A stretch of 64,000 nt of DNA from an uncultured Oscillospiraceae bacterium (GTDB lineage: Bacteria; Bacillota; Clostridia; Oscillospirales; Oscillospiraceae): assembly GCA_947629795.1 (NCBI GenBank), contig CANRFC010000002.1:1-64000 (forward strand), given 5' to 3'. Positions 39,688 through 49,294 of this stretch are shown here, piece by piece. Under the pieces are notes generated by a model that was not told the DNA's origin, searched no databases, and saw only the letters and a program-made list of their open reading frames with translations. The position numbers were made by a program, and so were the translations under genes. Every line of letters starts with the position of its first letter. Positions within the stretch are counted from its first letter, which is position 1.

Positions 39688-42600
39688 TCACTCCACATCC
39701 TGATAGAAGGCCCTCACCGCGTTGCGGGAGCCGCTTTTGACAATGGACCAGGTGGCGTCGCAGTAGGGCTGGATGGCCGACGCCTTTTCCACCGTAGTGA
39801 TGAGCACCACCTGCAGCCGCATTTCCCGCAGCATCCGCATCATCGGACGGATCCGATCGCTGGTCATGCGGCTGAACGCCTCGTCCAGCAAGACCAGGCG
39901 GACGCTGTTCTCGCATTTGTCATAGATCTGCAGCAGAGAGGCGCAGATCGCGATATAAAACGGCGCCTGGTTCTCTCCGCCGCTGCTGTCCTGGCTCACG
40001 GAGGAAAGCCGGGTCACACCGCCGGTCACCCGGTTCTGACACTCAATGTCATAGTCCAGATAGTAGCGGTAATCGGCAAAGCTGGAGAGCTCTGTGGTGA
40101 CCTTTCTGCCCTCCTGACGGCGCTGGGCGTTGGCCTTCAGCTCGGCCAGGATGCGCTCCATCAGCTCTTCCACCTGGGCCTCATAGGCCGGGTCACGGCG
40201 CTGGGACGTCTCCTCCGGGGCTCCACTCTCCCCTTCCCTGCGTGGGTCTCCCCGCATGATCACATCGTAAAATGCCCTGCGCTCCGCATCCTCCCCGGCC
40301 TGGACCACAAACTGATAGACCTCCTCGCCATAGCGCAGGTTCCCCATGGTGCGGTTGAGTTCCCGGAACTGCCGCTTCGCCCGGGCGATATCGTCCCGCA
40401 GCCGGTACAGGATGTCCTCCCGGAAGCGCTCCTTGCACCGCTCCTGGGCCTGGTGCAGACTGGTGGTGTACCGCTCCAGCTCCACCTTTACCAGGCGGTC
40501 ACGCTGCTCCAGAAAGGTCTCAAGCCCCTCCAGCCCCAGGGGATAATCGCAGATATAGGCCCCGTTGTACTCCTGCTGCCTGGGGATCAACCGGTCACGG
40601 ACCCACTCCTCCAGGGCCTTGTCCACCTGGTTCTGGTAGTTGCTCTGATATTCGGCGATCTTCTCCGGCGTGCGGCTCCGGGCAGCCTCCTGATACTTCT
40701 TTTCCACCTCCGCCCGCAGCAGGGGCTCCTCCTCGCAAAAGGTCTGCCAGGCGCTCTCCGCGCTCTCGGCCGCCAGGATGGCCTGGCCCTGCTCCTGCTG
40801 CTTCGCACCCACCTTTTCCTCCCATACCTTCAGCTTGGCCTTGAGCTCCACGCTCTTCTTCTCCTGCTCCTCCCAATCTCTCCGGCACAGCTGCACCGCC
40901 GTCCTTTTCGCCTGAAGACTGGGCCGCTCCTGGCACGCCCGGCACTCCTCCCTGGCCCGGGTCAGCGCCTGCTGGCAGGCCTCCAATCTCTGCCCGCTCT
41001 CCCAGTTCTCCCGCAGGTCGGCCAGCGTTCTGCCGTGGAGGATCCCGCGGCATTGCTCCAGTGTTTCGCTCAGGAGCCGTTCCTGGCCCTTCAGGGTCTC
41101 CAGGCGCTTCCCCAACTCGGCAAGCTCCTCCCTTGCCTCCTTCAGCTGCCGCTTGCGGGCGTCCAGGCCGATGAAAAGGTCCGGCGCGCGCAGCCGGGCA
41201 AGGCGATAGGGAAAGTGCCGCAGGAGCTCCCTGGTGGCGCTGTGGGGATACTCCTCCAGCGTCTCCGACGTATCGCAGCAGATGATCCTTCCCAGCAGGT
41301 CGTTGACATAGCTCTGGGCCAGCCAGTTCTCGCTGGTGACCTTTGTGGCGAGGCTGGATGCCTCCGGCCCCCTGCCCCGCCCCGCGTCCCGCTCCAGGGC
41401 AGGCGTGTCCAGCAGGCTGACCCGCCCCACTTCGGCGCCCAGCTGCTCAAAGACCCGCTTGGCTGTTCGGTAGTGCTTCGGCGAGACCAGGATGTCAAAG
41501 CGCCGCTCCCCCAGGCACGCCTCCACACAGCTCTGCCAGTCCGGCTCCCGCACGTTCAGCAGCTCGCACAGGATCCGGGCGTCGGTCTCCATCCCCAGAT
41601 TTGCAAATTCCCGGTTGATGGCCCCGCAGACCGCATTTGCCCGGTCTCTGTCGGGATAGACCAGCCGCCCTCTCTCCAGGGTCTCGATCTGTCTGTGCAG
41701 CCCGTCCCGGCGCCGCTCCATCTCCCTGCGCTCGCTGCGCCTTTCAAATTCCAGCTCGTCCAGCTTTTTGCCGCTCTCCCGCAGGGCGCGCTCCATCTCA
41801 TCCAGCCGGCCCATCTGCTGGTCCTTGGGCATGCGCCGGATCTCCTCCGGCATCTGCTCCGGCGCCAGGGCAAGGCCGTAGTCCGCCAGTCTCCGCTCCA
41901 GCGTCTCCAGCGCTCCCTTGGCGTTCTGCAGCACGCTGTGGGCCTTCCTCGCCGCCTGATATTCCCTCTCCCTCTGCTTCTGCAGCTCCTCCAGCAGGCG
42001 CAGCTGCCTGCTCTCCTCGCTGTCCTCGCTCTCCCGCTCCGCGTCCACATACCGCTGCCGGGCCAGGTCGGTCTGCTCCTCCTGACGCTCCAGCTCCCGC
42101 TGCAGGGCCTCGATCTCCCGGTTGCCCGCGGTGATCTCCTCCAGAAGCTTCTCCTCCCGCCCGGCGGCCGAGCGCTGCCTGGCACACAGCACAAAGCCCC
42201 GGTTGGTGACACAGTCCCGCTTTTTGGCCAGGGCGGTCTCTCCCAGCGCGCCGATCTCGTTGAGCAGCTCTGCCCGCTCCTTGGCCTGCAGGAGGATATC
42301 GCTCAGGTGCTCCAGCTCGATCTGCTCCTTTTGCAGGGCCTCCGGGTCGATCTCCGGCTGGGGTAGGATGTAGTGATAGATAAATGTCCGGAAGTCGTCG
42401 ATATCGTCCATCGCAGTGCCCATGGGAAACACGGCGCAGAACTTTTTTCCCAGGGGCGAGTCCGCCGCGCCGATGCCCAGCTTGCGGCAGATCATATCCC
42501 GCGCCGCCTTCTGGTTCTCGGTCTCCCGCATCCTCTCCCCCTTCAGACGGAACTGCTCCCGCCTGGCCGGGACCCGGTCCGGTCCCAGAAAGGGGAGGTC

Positions 42601-43023
42601 CTCCAGAGCATAGCCGTGAGGCGTAAGATACCAGCGCTGCTGCACATGGCGCATATCCTCATCCGGGCTCTCGGACTCCACCCGCACCGTGATGACAAAG
42701 GAGTTTTTGCCCGGCTCGGCGGTCTCATCCAGGAATTCCGCCCCGATATAGGACACCGTGTGCCCCTTGCGGCTGTACCGGGGCCTGTCCCCCTCCCGGT
42801 CCCGCTGCTTGCCGTGCACCGAGCCCAGCAGGGTCCGCTTGCTCTTCCTGTTTCCCAGCGCATTGAAGTTCTTATCGGTGGTCAGGCAGTAGCGCAGGGC
42901 GTCCAGGATGGTGGTCTTCCCCACCCCGTTTACCCCGATGAGATAGGTGATCTGCTGGATGTCCAACAGGTCGTCGGTAAAATTGTGCCAGTTGATCAGC
43001 CGCAGGCGGTGCAGAGCGATCAT
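39688..43023 (-). CDS. jetC: Wadjet protein JetC (MukB/SMC-like ATPase)
   Basis: A 1111-residue SMC-like ATPase. Walker A is GVNGVGKTT (residues 30-38). Long heptad coiled coils span roughly residues 240-480 and 600-800 around a hinge-like part. The signature SSGGENQAPFYIA and Walker B VRLVLLDEAFSRM are near the C-terminus. It would extrude DNA loops in complex with JetA and JetB. The start overlaps the jetB stop by four bases (ATGA). Confidence 0.93.
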   Translation of the reverse strand: MIALHRLRLINWHNFTDDLLDIQQITYLIGVNGVGKTTILDALRYCLTTDKNFNALGNRKSKRTLLGSVHGKQRDREGDRPRYSRKGHTVSYIGAEFLDETAEPGKNSFVITVRVESESPDEDMRHVQQRWYLTPHGYALEDLPFLGPDRVPARREQFRLKGERMRETENQKAARDMICRKLGIGAADSPLGKKFCAVFPMGTAMDDIDDFRTFIYHYILPQPEIDPEALQKEQIELEHLSDILLQAKERAELLNEIGALGETALAKKRDCVTNRGFVLCARQRSAAGREEKLLEEITAGNREIEALQRELERQEEQTDLARQRYVDAERESEDSEESRQLRLLEELQKQREREYQAARKAHSVLQNAKGALETLERRLADYGLALAPEQMPEEIRRMPKDQQMGRLDEMERALRESGKKLDELEFERRSERREMERRRDGLHRQIETLERGRLVYPDRDRANAVCGAINREFANLGMETDARILCELLNVREPDWQSCVEACLGERRFDILVSPKHYRTAKRVFEQLGAEVGRVSLLDTPALERDAGRGRGPEASSLATKVTSENWLAQSYVNDLLGRIICCDTSETLEEYPHSATRELLRHFPYRLARLRAPDLFIGLDARKRQLKEAREELAELGKRLETLKGQERLLSETLEQCRGILHGRTLADLRENWESGQRLEACQQALTRAREECRACQERPSLQAKRTAVQLCRRDWEEQEKKSVELKAKLKVWEEKVGAKQQEQGQAILAAESAESAWQTFCEEEPLLRAEVEKKYQEAARSRTPEKIAEYQSNYQNQVDKALEEWVRDRLIPRQQEYNGAYICDYPLGLEGLETFLEQRDRLVKVELERYTTSLHQAQERCKERFREDILYRLRDDIARAKRQFRELNRTMGNLRYGEEVYQFVVQAGEDAERRAFYDVIMRGDPRREGESGAPEETSQRRDPAYEAQVEELMERILAELKANAQRRQEGRKVTTELSSFADYRYYLDYDIECQNRVTGGVTRLSSVSQDSSGGENQAPFYIAICASLLQIYDKCENSVRLVLLDEAFSRMTSDRIRPMMRMLREMRLQVVLITTVEKASAIQPYCDATWSIVKSGSRNAVRAFYQDVE

Positions 43024-43589
43024 TCCTCTTCCTCCTCCCCGGCCTTCCGGTATTTGTTCAGCTCCTCCATGGTCTCATCCCGGGACGCCTTCAGTACGTT
43101 GTCCGGCAGGGCCAGGATCACCGTGGGAAAGATCTCGATCCTCGCGTCCTCATCCGTGAGCCGGTCCAGGGCTCTGGCCAGGTTATAGCCCTTCAGGGTC
43201 CGCATTGCTCCCTCCAGAGTAAGCTGATTCAGCTTCCTGGGGAGGTCCAGCTTCTGGAACTCCTCCTGGACCTCTCTCACGGTGACGGTGACATGCTCGC
43301 CATCCATGGACAGCTTCTCTCTTTTTTGCAGGTACAGCAGCCGGAAGATCAGCAGCAGGATGCTCTCATACTTGTTGAGCCGGGCCTGGTTCCCCTCAAA
43401 TTCATTGACAAGGGCGATCACCTTCAGCGGCGCGGCGTGGTACACCACCGTGTACCCCAGGGGCTTGAAGATCCTCCGCAGCTCCTCCAGATGGTTGACC
43501 GCAAAATAGTGTCTCTCCCGCAGCTCGTCAGCCTGGGACGGCAGGAAACAATGATTCAGCAGATAGTTGGCCACTTCTTTGACTTCCAT
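43020..43589 (-). CDS. jetB: Wadjet protein JetB (MukE-like, DUF4194)
   Basis: A 189-residue protein with winged-helix character, matching the DUF4194/JetB subunit in size and position. Landmarks are LLNHCFLPSQADE, NKYESILLLIFRLLY and EEFQKLDLPRKLNQLTLEGAM. In Wadjet it bridges the kleisin JetA and the SMC JetC. It lies 12 bp after jetA and overlaps jetC. Confidence 0.88.
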   Translation of the reverse strand: MEVKEVANYLLNHCFLPSQADELRERHYFAVNHLEELRRIFKPLGYTVVYHAAPLKVIALVNEFEGNQARLNKYESILLLIFRLLYLQKREKLSMDGEHVTVTVREVQEEFQKLDLPRKLNQLTLEGAMRTLKGYNLARALDRLTDEDARIEIFPTVILALPDNVLKASRDETMEELNKYRKAGEEEEE

Positions 43590-43601
43590 AATATTTCCCC
43601 C

Positions 43602-45002
43602 TCATCCCCGCTTGCGCACCCAGAACTGCTGAAACCGGACTCCGCCGCAGCGGACCCACTCATCTCCCGCCGTGAGCTCATAGTTCCGGTCCTCCGACCT
43701 GGAATAGGTGTGCAGGCCGATGACCTTGATCAGCGCCCCGCCGTCCTCCTCCACCAGCGCGGAGGCCGAGACCGTCTCCCGGCCGCGCAATACCTTCTGG
43801 GCAAACCGGTTCACATTTTCCTGGGTGACCGCCTGCCGGACATACTCCATCAGCAGTTTCTGCTGCCGCTCCAGCTCCTCCGGGGGAATGGGATCCTCCG
43901 GCGGGGGCTGCTCGATGGGCGTGGGCCTGCGGCTTGTCACCGCCGGCTTGAGGAACTGCCGGCCGGGTACTGCCGCCGGATACAGTCTCCACTGGCGGCT
44001 GAGCGGGCTTTCATCCACCCGGAGAAGTTCCTCCGACTCCTGCACCGTCTCCGCGTAATACCGCAGCAGGTCGCTGATCTTTCCCTGGGTGGAGCCGTCG
44101 GAGAGCAGCATGAACTGGGCTCTCTGCACCGCCCTCTGGCGGTAGGTGACGTGACTGCGGTCGATCTCTCCCAGCAGGTCGTGCATCCTGTCCAGGTCAT
44201 CCCGCACCGACTGGACCAGCCCCTGCACCCCGGCTGCGCCCTCGGCCTCACCCACCTGCTCCACCCGGCAGTAGTCCTCCCGCAGGGCGTCGAAGTACTG
44301 CCCCTCGCACCGGTCCAGCCCCTCCAGGATCTCCGCGCGGTGGCTGAACAGGTTGTCGCTGGTCTTGAAGCGGTGATAGGCCGCCACAACGATCTGCTCC
44401 TCATACTGCTGGAACAGATCCAGCACTTCCTGGGGGGTCTTATTCCGGGTGAGCCGGTCGATATAAGTACCGATGGAGGAATTGAGCTGCCGCAGGGAGT
44501 CGTTCAGCTCTGCCATGTCGGAGGAGACCTCCTTCAGCACGTTCTCATAGGGGCTCTTTTCCTCCCCGATCCCCTCCAGCAGCCGATAGGCCTTGAACAG
44601 CTTTCCGCTGTATGTCACCGTCTTGGGGTGGAGCATCGCGTCAAAGGCCCGGAGCAAGTGGACCGCGGGCGCGCTCACAGCGACCCGGATCTCCTCCTCG
44701 TACCCTGCCTCCTGCTCCTCCAGCCAGCCGGTCTCCCGCAGCCTGCGCAGATACAGAAGGGCCTGGTTCCTCGGGCTCCGGGCGGCTTCAGCCGTCTCGT
44801 CGTCCTCATCCGGCGGCGGCGGAGCGGGCAGAGCCGCCACGTACTCCTCCGCCGCATCCGCCAGGATCCCCTTCTCGATCCCGTAGTCCTGAGAGGTACT
44901 GCACCGCTCCCAGACCAGCATCAGCAGGTCGGCATAGATGGCCTGATTCCGTCCGGAGAGCAGGCGGAACATTTTAGGGTCCAACAGCTCAAACAGATTC
45001 AT
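43602..45002 (-). CDS. jetA: Wadjet protein JetA (MukF-like kleisin)
   Basis: A 466-residue mostly helical protein, first in the jetABCD operon. It opens MNLFELLDPKMFRLLSGRNQ, carries an acidic/proline-rich insertion (PAPPPPDEDDETAEAA) and ends in a beta-rich segment (GVRFQQFWVRKRG). Size and order fit the kleisin subunit. The start at 45002 has GGAGGGG upstream. I do not assign the Wadjet subtype. Confidence 0.87.
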   Translation of the reverse strand: MNLFELLDPKMFRLLSGRNQAIYADLLMLVWERCSTSQDYGIEKGILADAAEEYVAALPAPPPPDEDDETAEAARSPRNQALLYLRRLRETGWLEEQEAGYEEEIRVAVSAPAVHLLRAFDAMLHPKTVTYSGKLFKAYRLLEGIGEEKSPYENVLKEVSSDMAELNDSLRQLNSSIGTYIDRLTRNKTPQEVLDLFQQYEEQIVVAAYHRFKTSDNLFSHRAEILEGLDRCEGQYFDALREDYCRVEQVGEAEGAAGVQGLVQSVRDDLDRMHDLLGEIDRSHVTYRQRAVQRAQFMLLSDGSTQGKISDLLRYYAETVQESEELLRVDESPLSRQWRLYPAAVPGRQFLKPAVTSRRPTPIEQPPPEDPIPPEELERQQKLLMEYVRQAVTQENVNRFAQKVLRGRETVSASALVEEDGGALIKVIGLHTYSRSEDRNYELTAGDEWVRCGGVRFQQFWVRKRG

Positions 45003-45130
45003 CCGGTCCCCTCCCATCTCCGCGCATCAGGTCCTTTTTTTCAAGACAGCACATGTTCTGTACGATAAACAGGACTGTTCCATTTTTTCCCGAAAAGGGT
45101 CCAAATCGCCATTCCTTTCTTTTCATAAAA

Positions 45131-45136
45131 ATTATA
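45131..45136 (-). promoter_or_regulatory. -10 element upstream of jetA
   Basis: A perfect TATAAT on the minus strand, about 130 bp before jetA. No good -35 lies 17 bp away; TTGACG about 33 bp further upstream pairs with a weaker -10. The gap 45003-45301 otherwise holds only this promoter region and a terminator. Confidence 0.45.
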
Positions 45137-45230
45137 GCATATCATTAGGGAAAAATCTACCAAACGTCAAACTCCTCCGGGCCCGCTCCCAAAAAGCCCC
45201 CAAAGCCTTTAGGGCATCTCACTTTATTGT

Positions 45231-45276
45231 TCCCCCAAAAAAGAACTCTGCCCACAAAATGGACAGAGTTCTTTTT
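45231..45276. terminator. Bidirectional terminator between the YyaL gene and the jet operon
   Basis: AAAAAAGAACTCTG..CCA/TGG..CAGAGTTCTTTTT. The A-run on one side and T-run on the other make it functional on both strands. It insulates the jet operon from upstream transcription. Confidence 0.9.
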
Positions 45277-45301
45277 CTCCTCATTTCCTCCCCGGCAAAG
45301 C

Positions 45302-47290
45302 TCACTCCAGAAGGGCTCTCACCGCCGGGATGCTGTCCACCGGCTGAGCGCAGGCGCCGCCCCGGCACAGATAGTACTGTTCTCCCTGCTCCGAAATAGG
45401 ATAGTCTTCCGTAAAGGGGGCCAGGGCAGCCAGGGCGGCGGCATTCTCCGGGGTCTTGACCAGCACCGCCAGCTCCGGGCGGGAGGTCTCCCGCAGGAAG
45501 GCCCCCAGCTCCCAGGGGACCTCCCGGGCCGTCACCACCAGCTCTGCTGAGGGCCACAGCTCCTCCAAAAAGGCCAGCATGGCAAAACTGTGCCCGGCGG
45601 GATAGTCCTCCGCCGCCCCCGCCAGCCAGGCGATCTGAAGGTCTGCCGCCTCCCGCCAGCGCCTCTCTCCTGTGAGCCGGGCCAGCCGGGAGAGGACCAG
45701 CGCCGCCGCGGCGTTCCCCGAGGGCATAGCCCCGTCGTAAGCCTCCTTGGTCCGGGTCAAAAGCTGTTCCCCATTGGAGGGGTAGGGATAAAAGCCGCCC
45801 CGCTCCCGGTCAAAGAAGAGCTCCAGGAGAAAGTCTGCCAGCTCGGCCGCCCGGGCGAGATGGGCGGGGTCAAAGTCCGCCCCGTAGAGCTCCAACAGGC
45901 CCCAGGCATAGAAGGCATAGTCCTCCAGCTTGCCGGGATGAGCGGCATCCCCCTCCCGCCAGCGGGCCAACAGCCGCCCGTGGGAGGTGGTGAGATGAGT
46001 CTCCAGGAAGTCCACTGTCTGCCGGGCGGCGTCCAGGTACTCTGGCTCATTCAGTACCAGACCGGCCCGGGCCAGGGCCGCCAGCATCAGCCCGTTCCAG
46101 GTGGTGAGCACCTTGTCGTCCCGGTGGAGGGCCGTCCGTCCAAGGCGGTAGGCATACACCATCTCCCGCAGGGCGGCTATCCCCTCCGGCTCCCGGTCAA
46201 AGTTCTCCTGTCCCAGCAGATTGGGGATGCTCTTTCCCTCAAAATTGCCCGCCGGGGTGACGCCGTACCACCGGCAGAACCGCTCCGCCTCCACCTTCCC
46301 CAAAACCGGAACCAGCTCGTCGGGGGTCAGCGTATAGTACTTTCCCTCCACCCCGTCGCTGTCCGCGTCCTGGCCGCAGCAAAAGCCCCCCTGGGGGCCG
46401 GAAAGCTCCCTGAGCACATAGGCCAGGGTGCGGCGGAGGACCTCCCCATAGAGCGGGCGACGGGTGTGCTGGAACGCCTCGGCATAGGCCAGGACCAGCA
46501 GAGCATTGTCATAGAGCATCTTTTCAAAATGGGGGACCAGCCAGCGGCGGTCGGTGGAATAGCGGGAAAACCCGCCCCCCACATGGTCAAAAAGTCCGCC
46601 CCGATACATAGCGTCCAGTGTCCCCAGGGCCATCTCCCCCGCCCGCTCGTCCCCGGTAAGGCGGGCATAGCGCAGCAGGAAGAGCAGGTTGTGGGGCGTG
46701 GGGAATTTGGGAGGCGGGCCGAAGCCGCCCCATTCCCGGTCAAAGCTCCGGGCAAGCTGGCCGGCAGCCTGCCGGACGATCTCCCGTCCAGGCGTGCCGG
46801 GTCGGTCCTCCTCCTGACGCAGGCGGGCGGTAAGAGTCTCGCCGGTAAAGAGCACTGCCGCCCGGTCCTCCCGCCACAACCTCTCCGCCTGCTCCACCAA
46901 ACGCAGGAGCTGGGCCTTGGGCAGATAAGTCCCTGCCCAGAAGGGCTTTTGCTCCGGGGTGAGCAGCACCGTGAGGGGCCAGCCCCCCGAGCCGTTCATG
47001 GCCACACAGGCCGCCATGTAGACTGCGTCCACGTCGGGACGCTCCTCCCGGTCCACCTTGATGGGCACAAAGGCGGCGTTGATGGCCCGGGCCACCGTCT
47101 CATCCTCAAAGGATTCATGGGCCATGACGTGGCACCAGTGGCAGGTGGAGTAGCCAATGCTGAGAAAAACAGGGCGGTCGGTACGGCGGGCCTCCGCAAA
47201 TGCCTCCTCCCCCCAGGGCCACCAGTCCACGGGGTTGTCCGCATGTTGGAGGAGATAGGGGGAGAACTCCCTCCCAAGGTGGTTTCCCAT
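45302..47290 (-). CDS. YyaL/DUF255 thioredoxin-domain protein
   Basis: A 662-residue protein. The N-terminal thioredoxin-like domain (1-165) has [13 protein letters not shown] and the redox motif CHWC ([17 protein letters not shown]). The remainder is an (alpha/alpha)6 glycosidase-like barrel ([38 protein letters not shown]). This is the usual layout of the YyaL/SPATA20 family, whose biochemical role is unsettled. It is followed at 45231 by a strong terminator. Confidence 0.9.
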   Translation of the reverse strand: MGNHLGREFSPYLLQHADNPVDWWPWGEEAFAEARRTDRPVFLSIGYSTCHWCHVMAHESFEDETVARAINAAFVPIKVDREERPDVDAVYMAACVAMNGSGGWPLTVLLTPEQKPFWAGTYLPKAQLLRLVEQAERLWREDRAAVLFTGETLTARLRQEEDRPGTPGREIVRQAAGQLARSFDREWGGFGPPPKFPTPHNLLFLLRYARLTGDERAGEMALGTLDAMYRGGLFDHVGGGFSRYSTDRRWLVPHFEKMLYDNALLVLAYAEAFQHTRRPLYGEVLRRTLAYVLRELSGPQGGFCCGQDADSDGVEGKYYTLTPDELVPVLGKVEAERFCRWYGVTPAGNFEGKSIPNLLGQENFDREPEGIAALREMVYAYRLGRTALHRDDKVLTTWNGLMLAALARAGLVLNEPEYLDAARQTVDFLETHLTTSHGRLLARWREGDAAHPGKLEDYAFYAWGLLELYGADFDPAHLARAAELADFLLELFFDRERGGFYPYPSNGEQLLTRTKEAYDGAMPSGNAAAALVLSRLARLTGERRWREAADLQIAWLAGAAEDYPAGHSFAMLAFLEELWPSAELVVTAREVPWELGAFLRETSRPELAVLVKTPENAAALAALAPFTEDYPISEQGEQYYLCRGGACAQPVDSIPAVRALLE

Positions 47291-47299
47291 GTCCGCCCC

Positions 47300-47479
47300 C
47301 TATTGCAGGCGGTCTGACAGCCCGGAGACCAGCCGCCGCATCTCCGCCTTGGAACGGACCCTGTGGACCTGGTCCAGGACGGCCTGTTTTTCCTCCTCGC
47401 TCATGTGCTCGAACCGGCGCATGGCCGCCTCGTTCTGGGCCAGGGCCATTCCAAACCCCAAGGGCAGTTCTGTACTCAT
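47300..47479 (-). CDS. Small protein of unknown function
   Basis: A 59-residue protein (MSTELPLGFGMALAQNEAAM) ending in a helical, arginine-rich tail. The start at 47479 has AGGAGGG upstream. It lies 9 bp before the YyaL gene, so it is likely co-transcribed. Family not named with confidence. Confidence 0.65.
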   Translation of the reverse strand: MSTELPLGFGMALAQNEAAMRRFEHMSEEEKQAVLDQVHRVRSKAEMRRLVSGLSDRLQ

Positions 47480-47492
47480 ACCTGCCCTCCTC

Positions 47493-47747
47493 TCACAGTT
47501 CTTCCAGGTCCGCGGCGGGAATATCGTTTTCCAGATTGTCCCGGGCCAGGTCGGTGTCAACCGCGGAGTATGCGTTGGAGATCGGTTTTTCGTGGAACAC
47601 CTTCATATTGGGGCCTTCGGTCCCCGTAATGATCGGATTTGCCTTTTTCTTTCCGCTCTTGGCCTTGCCTTGAATCTCCGGGACCGGCGGCACGTCGTTT
47701 TTGGGTGCCGTCTCCCGCTCCGGCCGGGCCATGCCTTTCTTGGCCAT
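47493..47747 (-). CDS. Small basic, probably disordered protein
   Basis: An 84-residue protein rich in Lys and Pro in its first half (GKAKSGKKKANPIITG) with an acidic C-terminus (LENDIPAADLEEL). AGGTGA precedes the start at 47747. It is first in a run of small genes leading into the YyaL gene. No family recognised. Confidence 0.55.
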   Translation of the reverse strand: MAKKGMARPERETAPKNDVPPVPEIQGKAKSGKKKANPIITGTEGPNMKVFHEKPISNAYSAVDTDLARDNLENDIPAADLEEL

Positions 47748-47816
47748 ATGATCACCTCGGGAGTAGTTTGACGCAGAGGGTGGAAAATATTCCGCCCCCA
47801 CCCCTGAAAAATGAAG

Positions 47817-47855
47817 CGCGCAGGGCCGGGACATCGGGCTGTCCCCTCCCTGCGC
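47817..47855 (-). terminator. Hairpin after the AraC gene
   Basis: On the minus strand GCGCAGGG/CCCTGCGC encloses a roughly 22-base loop and is followed by TTCATTTTTC. Confidence 0.5.
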
Positions 47856-47859
47856 CTCC

Positions 47860-49173
47860 CTATCCGTGATCCTTTTTCCCGCCTTCCGGCTGTCTCTTCT
47901 TCCTTCTCTTCCCCTTCTCGCTTCCGTCCGCCCTCTGGAGGGTGATACGGCTGCGGAACTGGGTGGGCGTCATCCCCCTGAATTTGTAAAAATTCGTGTT
48001 GAAGGTCTTGATGTTGTTATAGCCCACCTCGAAGGCCACGTCGATGACGTAATACTCCGTAGACACCAGCAGCTCGCAGGCCCGGTTGATCCGGAGAAAG
48101 TTGAGCAGGGTCTCAAAATTCATATCGGCGTGATAGAGCATCAGGCGGTTGAGCTCGGCCACCGAGACGCCGAATTCCGCGGCCACCTGGGCGGCAGCGA
48201 GCTTTTCGTCGGTATAATTCTTATAGATATAGTCGGTCACCTCAAAGGCAATGCTCTTGTTGGTGCGCCGGAGCTCCGTCTTGGTCTTTCCGTAGACCTT
48301 CCGGAATTTCACGGGAGGCACTCCCACCCGGGACACAAAGCGCTTGGAGAGGTGGGAGGCATCCACGAAGCCGGTAAGGGCCGCGATCTCGTTCAGGGTC
48401 AGGTCGGTGTAGATGAGATAGTCCGACGCCTTCTCGATGCGGATGCTGGAGAGCAGCTTGGAAAAGGTGGTGCCGGTGGTCTCCACCAGGCGCTTGGAAA
48501 GCGTAGAGCCCGAGATAAAAAACGCCCTCGCCACGCCGGACAGGGTCAACCGCTGGGCAGAGTGGGCGTAGAGATAACTGAGGATGGCGTTTTCCGCCTC
48601 AACTCCCTTTCCCCCGCCCGCTTCTCCCCGGGAGGCCAGGATATAGCGGCGGTAGAGGATCATCAGCTCCACCACCTTATTGGTAACATAGAGCTGTGCC
48701 AAAGGCTGGCTGGGCGGGCAGCTCCGGGTGGACTCCACTCCCAGTTCCATCTTGAGCTGCCGGGCGATCTCATCCACGCAGGCACTCTGTACTGAGTCCA
48801 GATAGGCCACCGGCTCCGTGGACAAAAACCGGAGCAGCTCAGAGCTGTCCTGCTCCACGCCGGGGGTCCCCTTGAGCAGGGCGTTGATATATTGATAGTC
48901 GTAGACGATGCGAATGAACTGCAGCATCTCCTTTACCTCCGTGACCTCGGTGATGGTCCAGGGAGTGATGGCGATGAGCATATTGGGGAGCACATCATAG
49001 GCCACACCGCTGATCTCAATGGTCCCTCTCCCCTGCTTGATATAGAGAAAACGGGCCGATTGATGGATCAGCGCCTTCGTGGGAGCCTGGATGGCCTCGT
49101 AGTCAAAGGAGCAAATTGCCCCCGGCTCCGAAGAGGACGCCAGATTATCCTGTATGGTCGCGGGCCTGGTCAA
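47860..49173 (-). CDS. AraC family regulator with two HTH domains
   Basis: About 437 residues. The N-terminus is a cupin-like sensing region (KALIHQSARFLYIKQGRGTI). Two complete AraC-type HTH units follow. One lies around 195-300 (LSGVARAFFISGSTLSKRLV, then IAALTGFVDASHLSKRFVSR). The other lies around 315-415 (VAAEFGVSVAELNRLMLYHA, then VAFEVGYNNIKTFNTNFYKF). TTG at 49173 is preferred because GGAGAAGG lies at good spacing; a GTG at 49182 sits too close to it. It lies downstream of the arginine deiminase operon and is a candidate regulator of it. Confidence 0.85.
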   Translation of the reverse strand: MTRPATIQDNLASSSEPGAICSFDYEAIQAPTKALIHQSARFLYIKQGRGTIEISGVAYDVLPNMLIAITPWTITEVTEVKEMLQFIRIVYDYQYINALLKGTPGVEQDSSELLRFLSTEPVAYLDSVQSACVDEIARQLKMELGVESTRSCPPSQPLAQLYVTNKVVELMILYRRYILASRGEAGGGKGVEAENAILSYLYAHSAQRLTLSGVARAFFISGSTLSKRLVETTGTTFSKLLSSIRIEKASDYLIYTDLTLNEIAALTGFVDASHLSKRFVSRVGVPPVKFRKVYGKTKTELRRTNKSIAFEVTDYIYKNYTDEKLAAAQVAAEFGVSVAELNRLMLYHADMNFETLLNFLRINRACELLVSTEYYVIDVAFEVGYNNIKTFNTNFYKFRGMTPTQFRSRITLQRADGSEKGKRRKKRQPEGGKKDHG

Positions 49174-49215
49174 TGTGATCACCTTCTCCCTTTCTCATAT
49201 ACAAGGTCACAGGGT

Positions 49216-49260
49216 GGAAAGGGCCGGCCGCAGGCAATTGCTGTACGGCCGGCCCTTTCC
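49216..49260 (-). terminator. Perfect 15-bp hairpin between the YfcC-type transporter and AraC genes
   Basis: Arms 49216-49230 and 49246-49260 (GGAAAGGGCCGGCCG and complement) are exact, with a 15-base loop. No T-run follows. It probably reduces read-through from the arc operon into the AraC gene. Confidence 0.65.
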
Positions 49261-49294
49261 TTGCCGGGAAAATGAAGTGCTGACGGGACTGCTG

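Noticed and set aside
40453..42366. A 637-codon plus-strand frame opposite jetC
   Set aside because: Leucine/glutamine/proline-rich shadow of a coiled-coil gene, no start signal or family.
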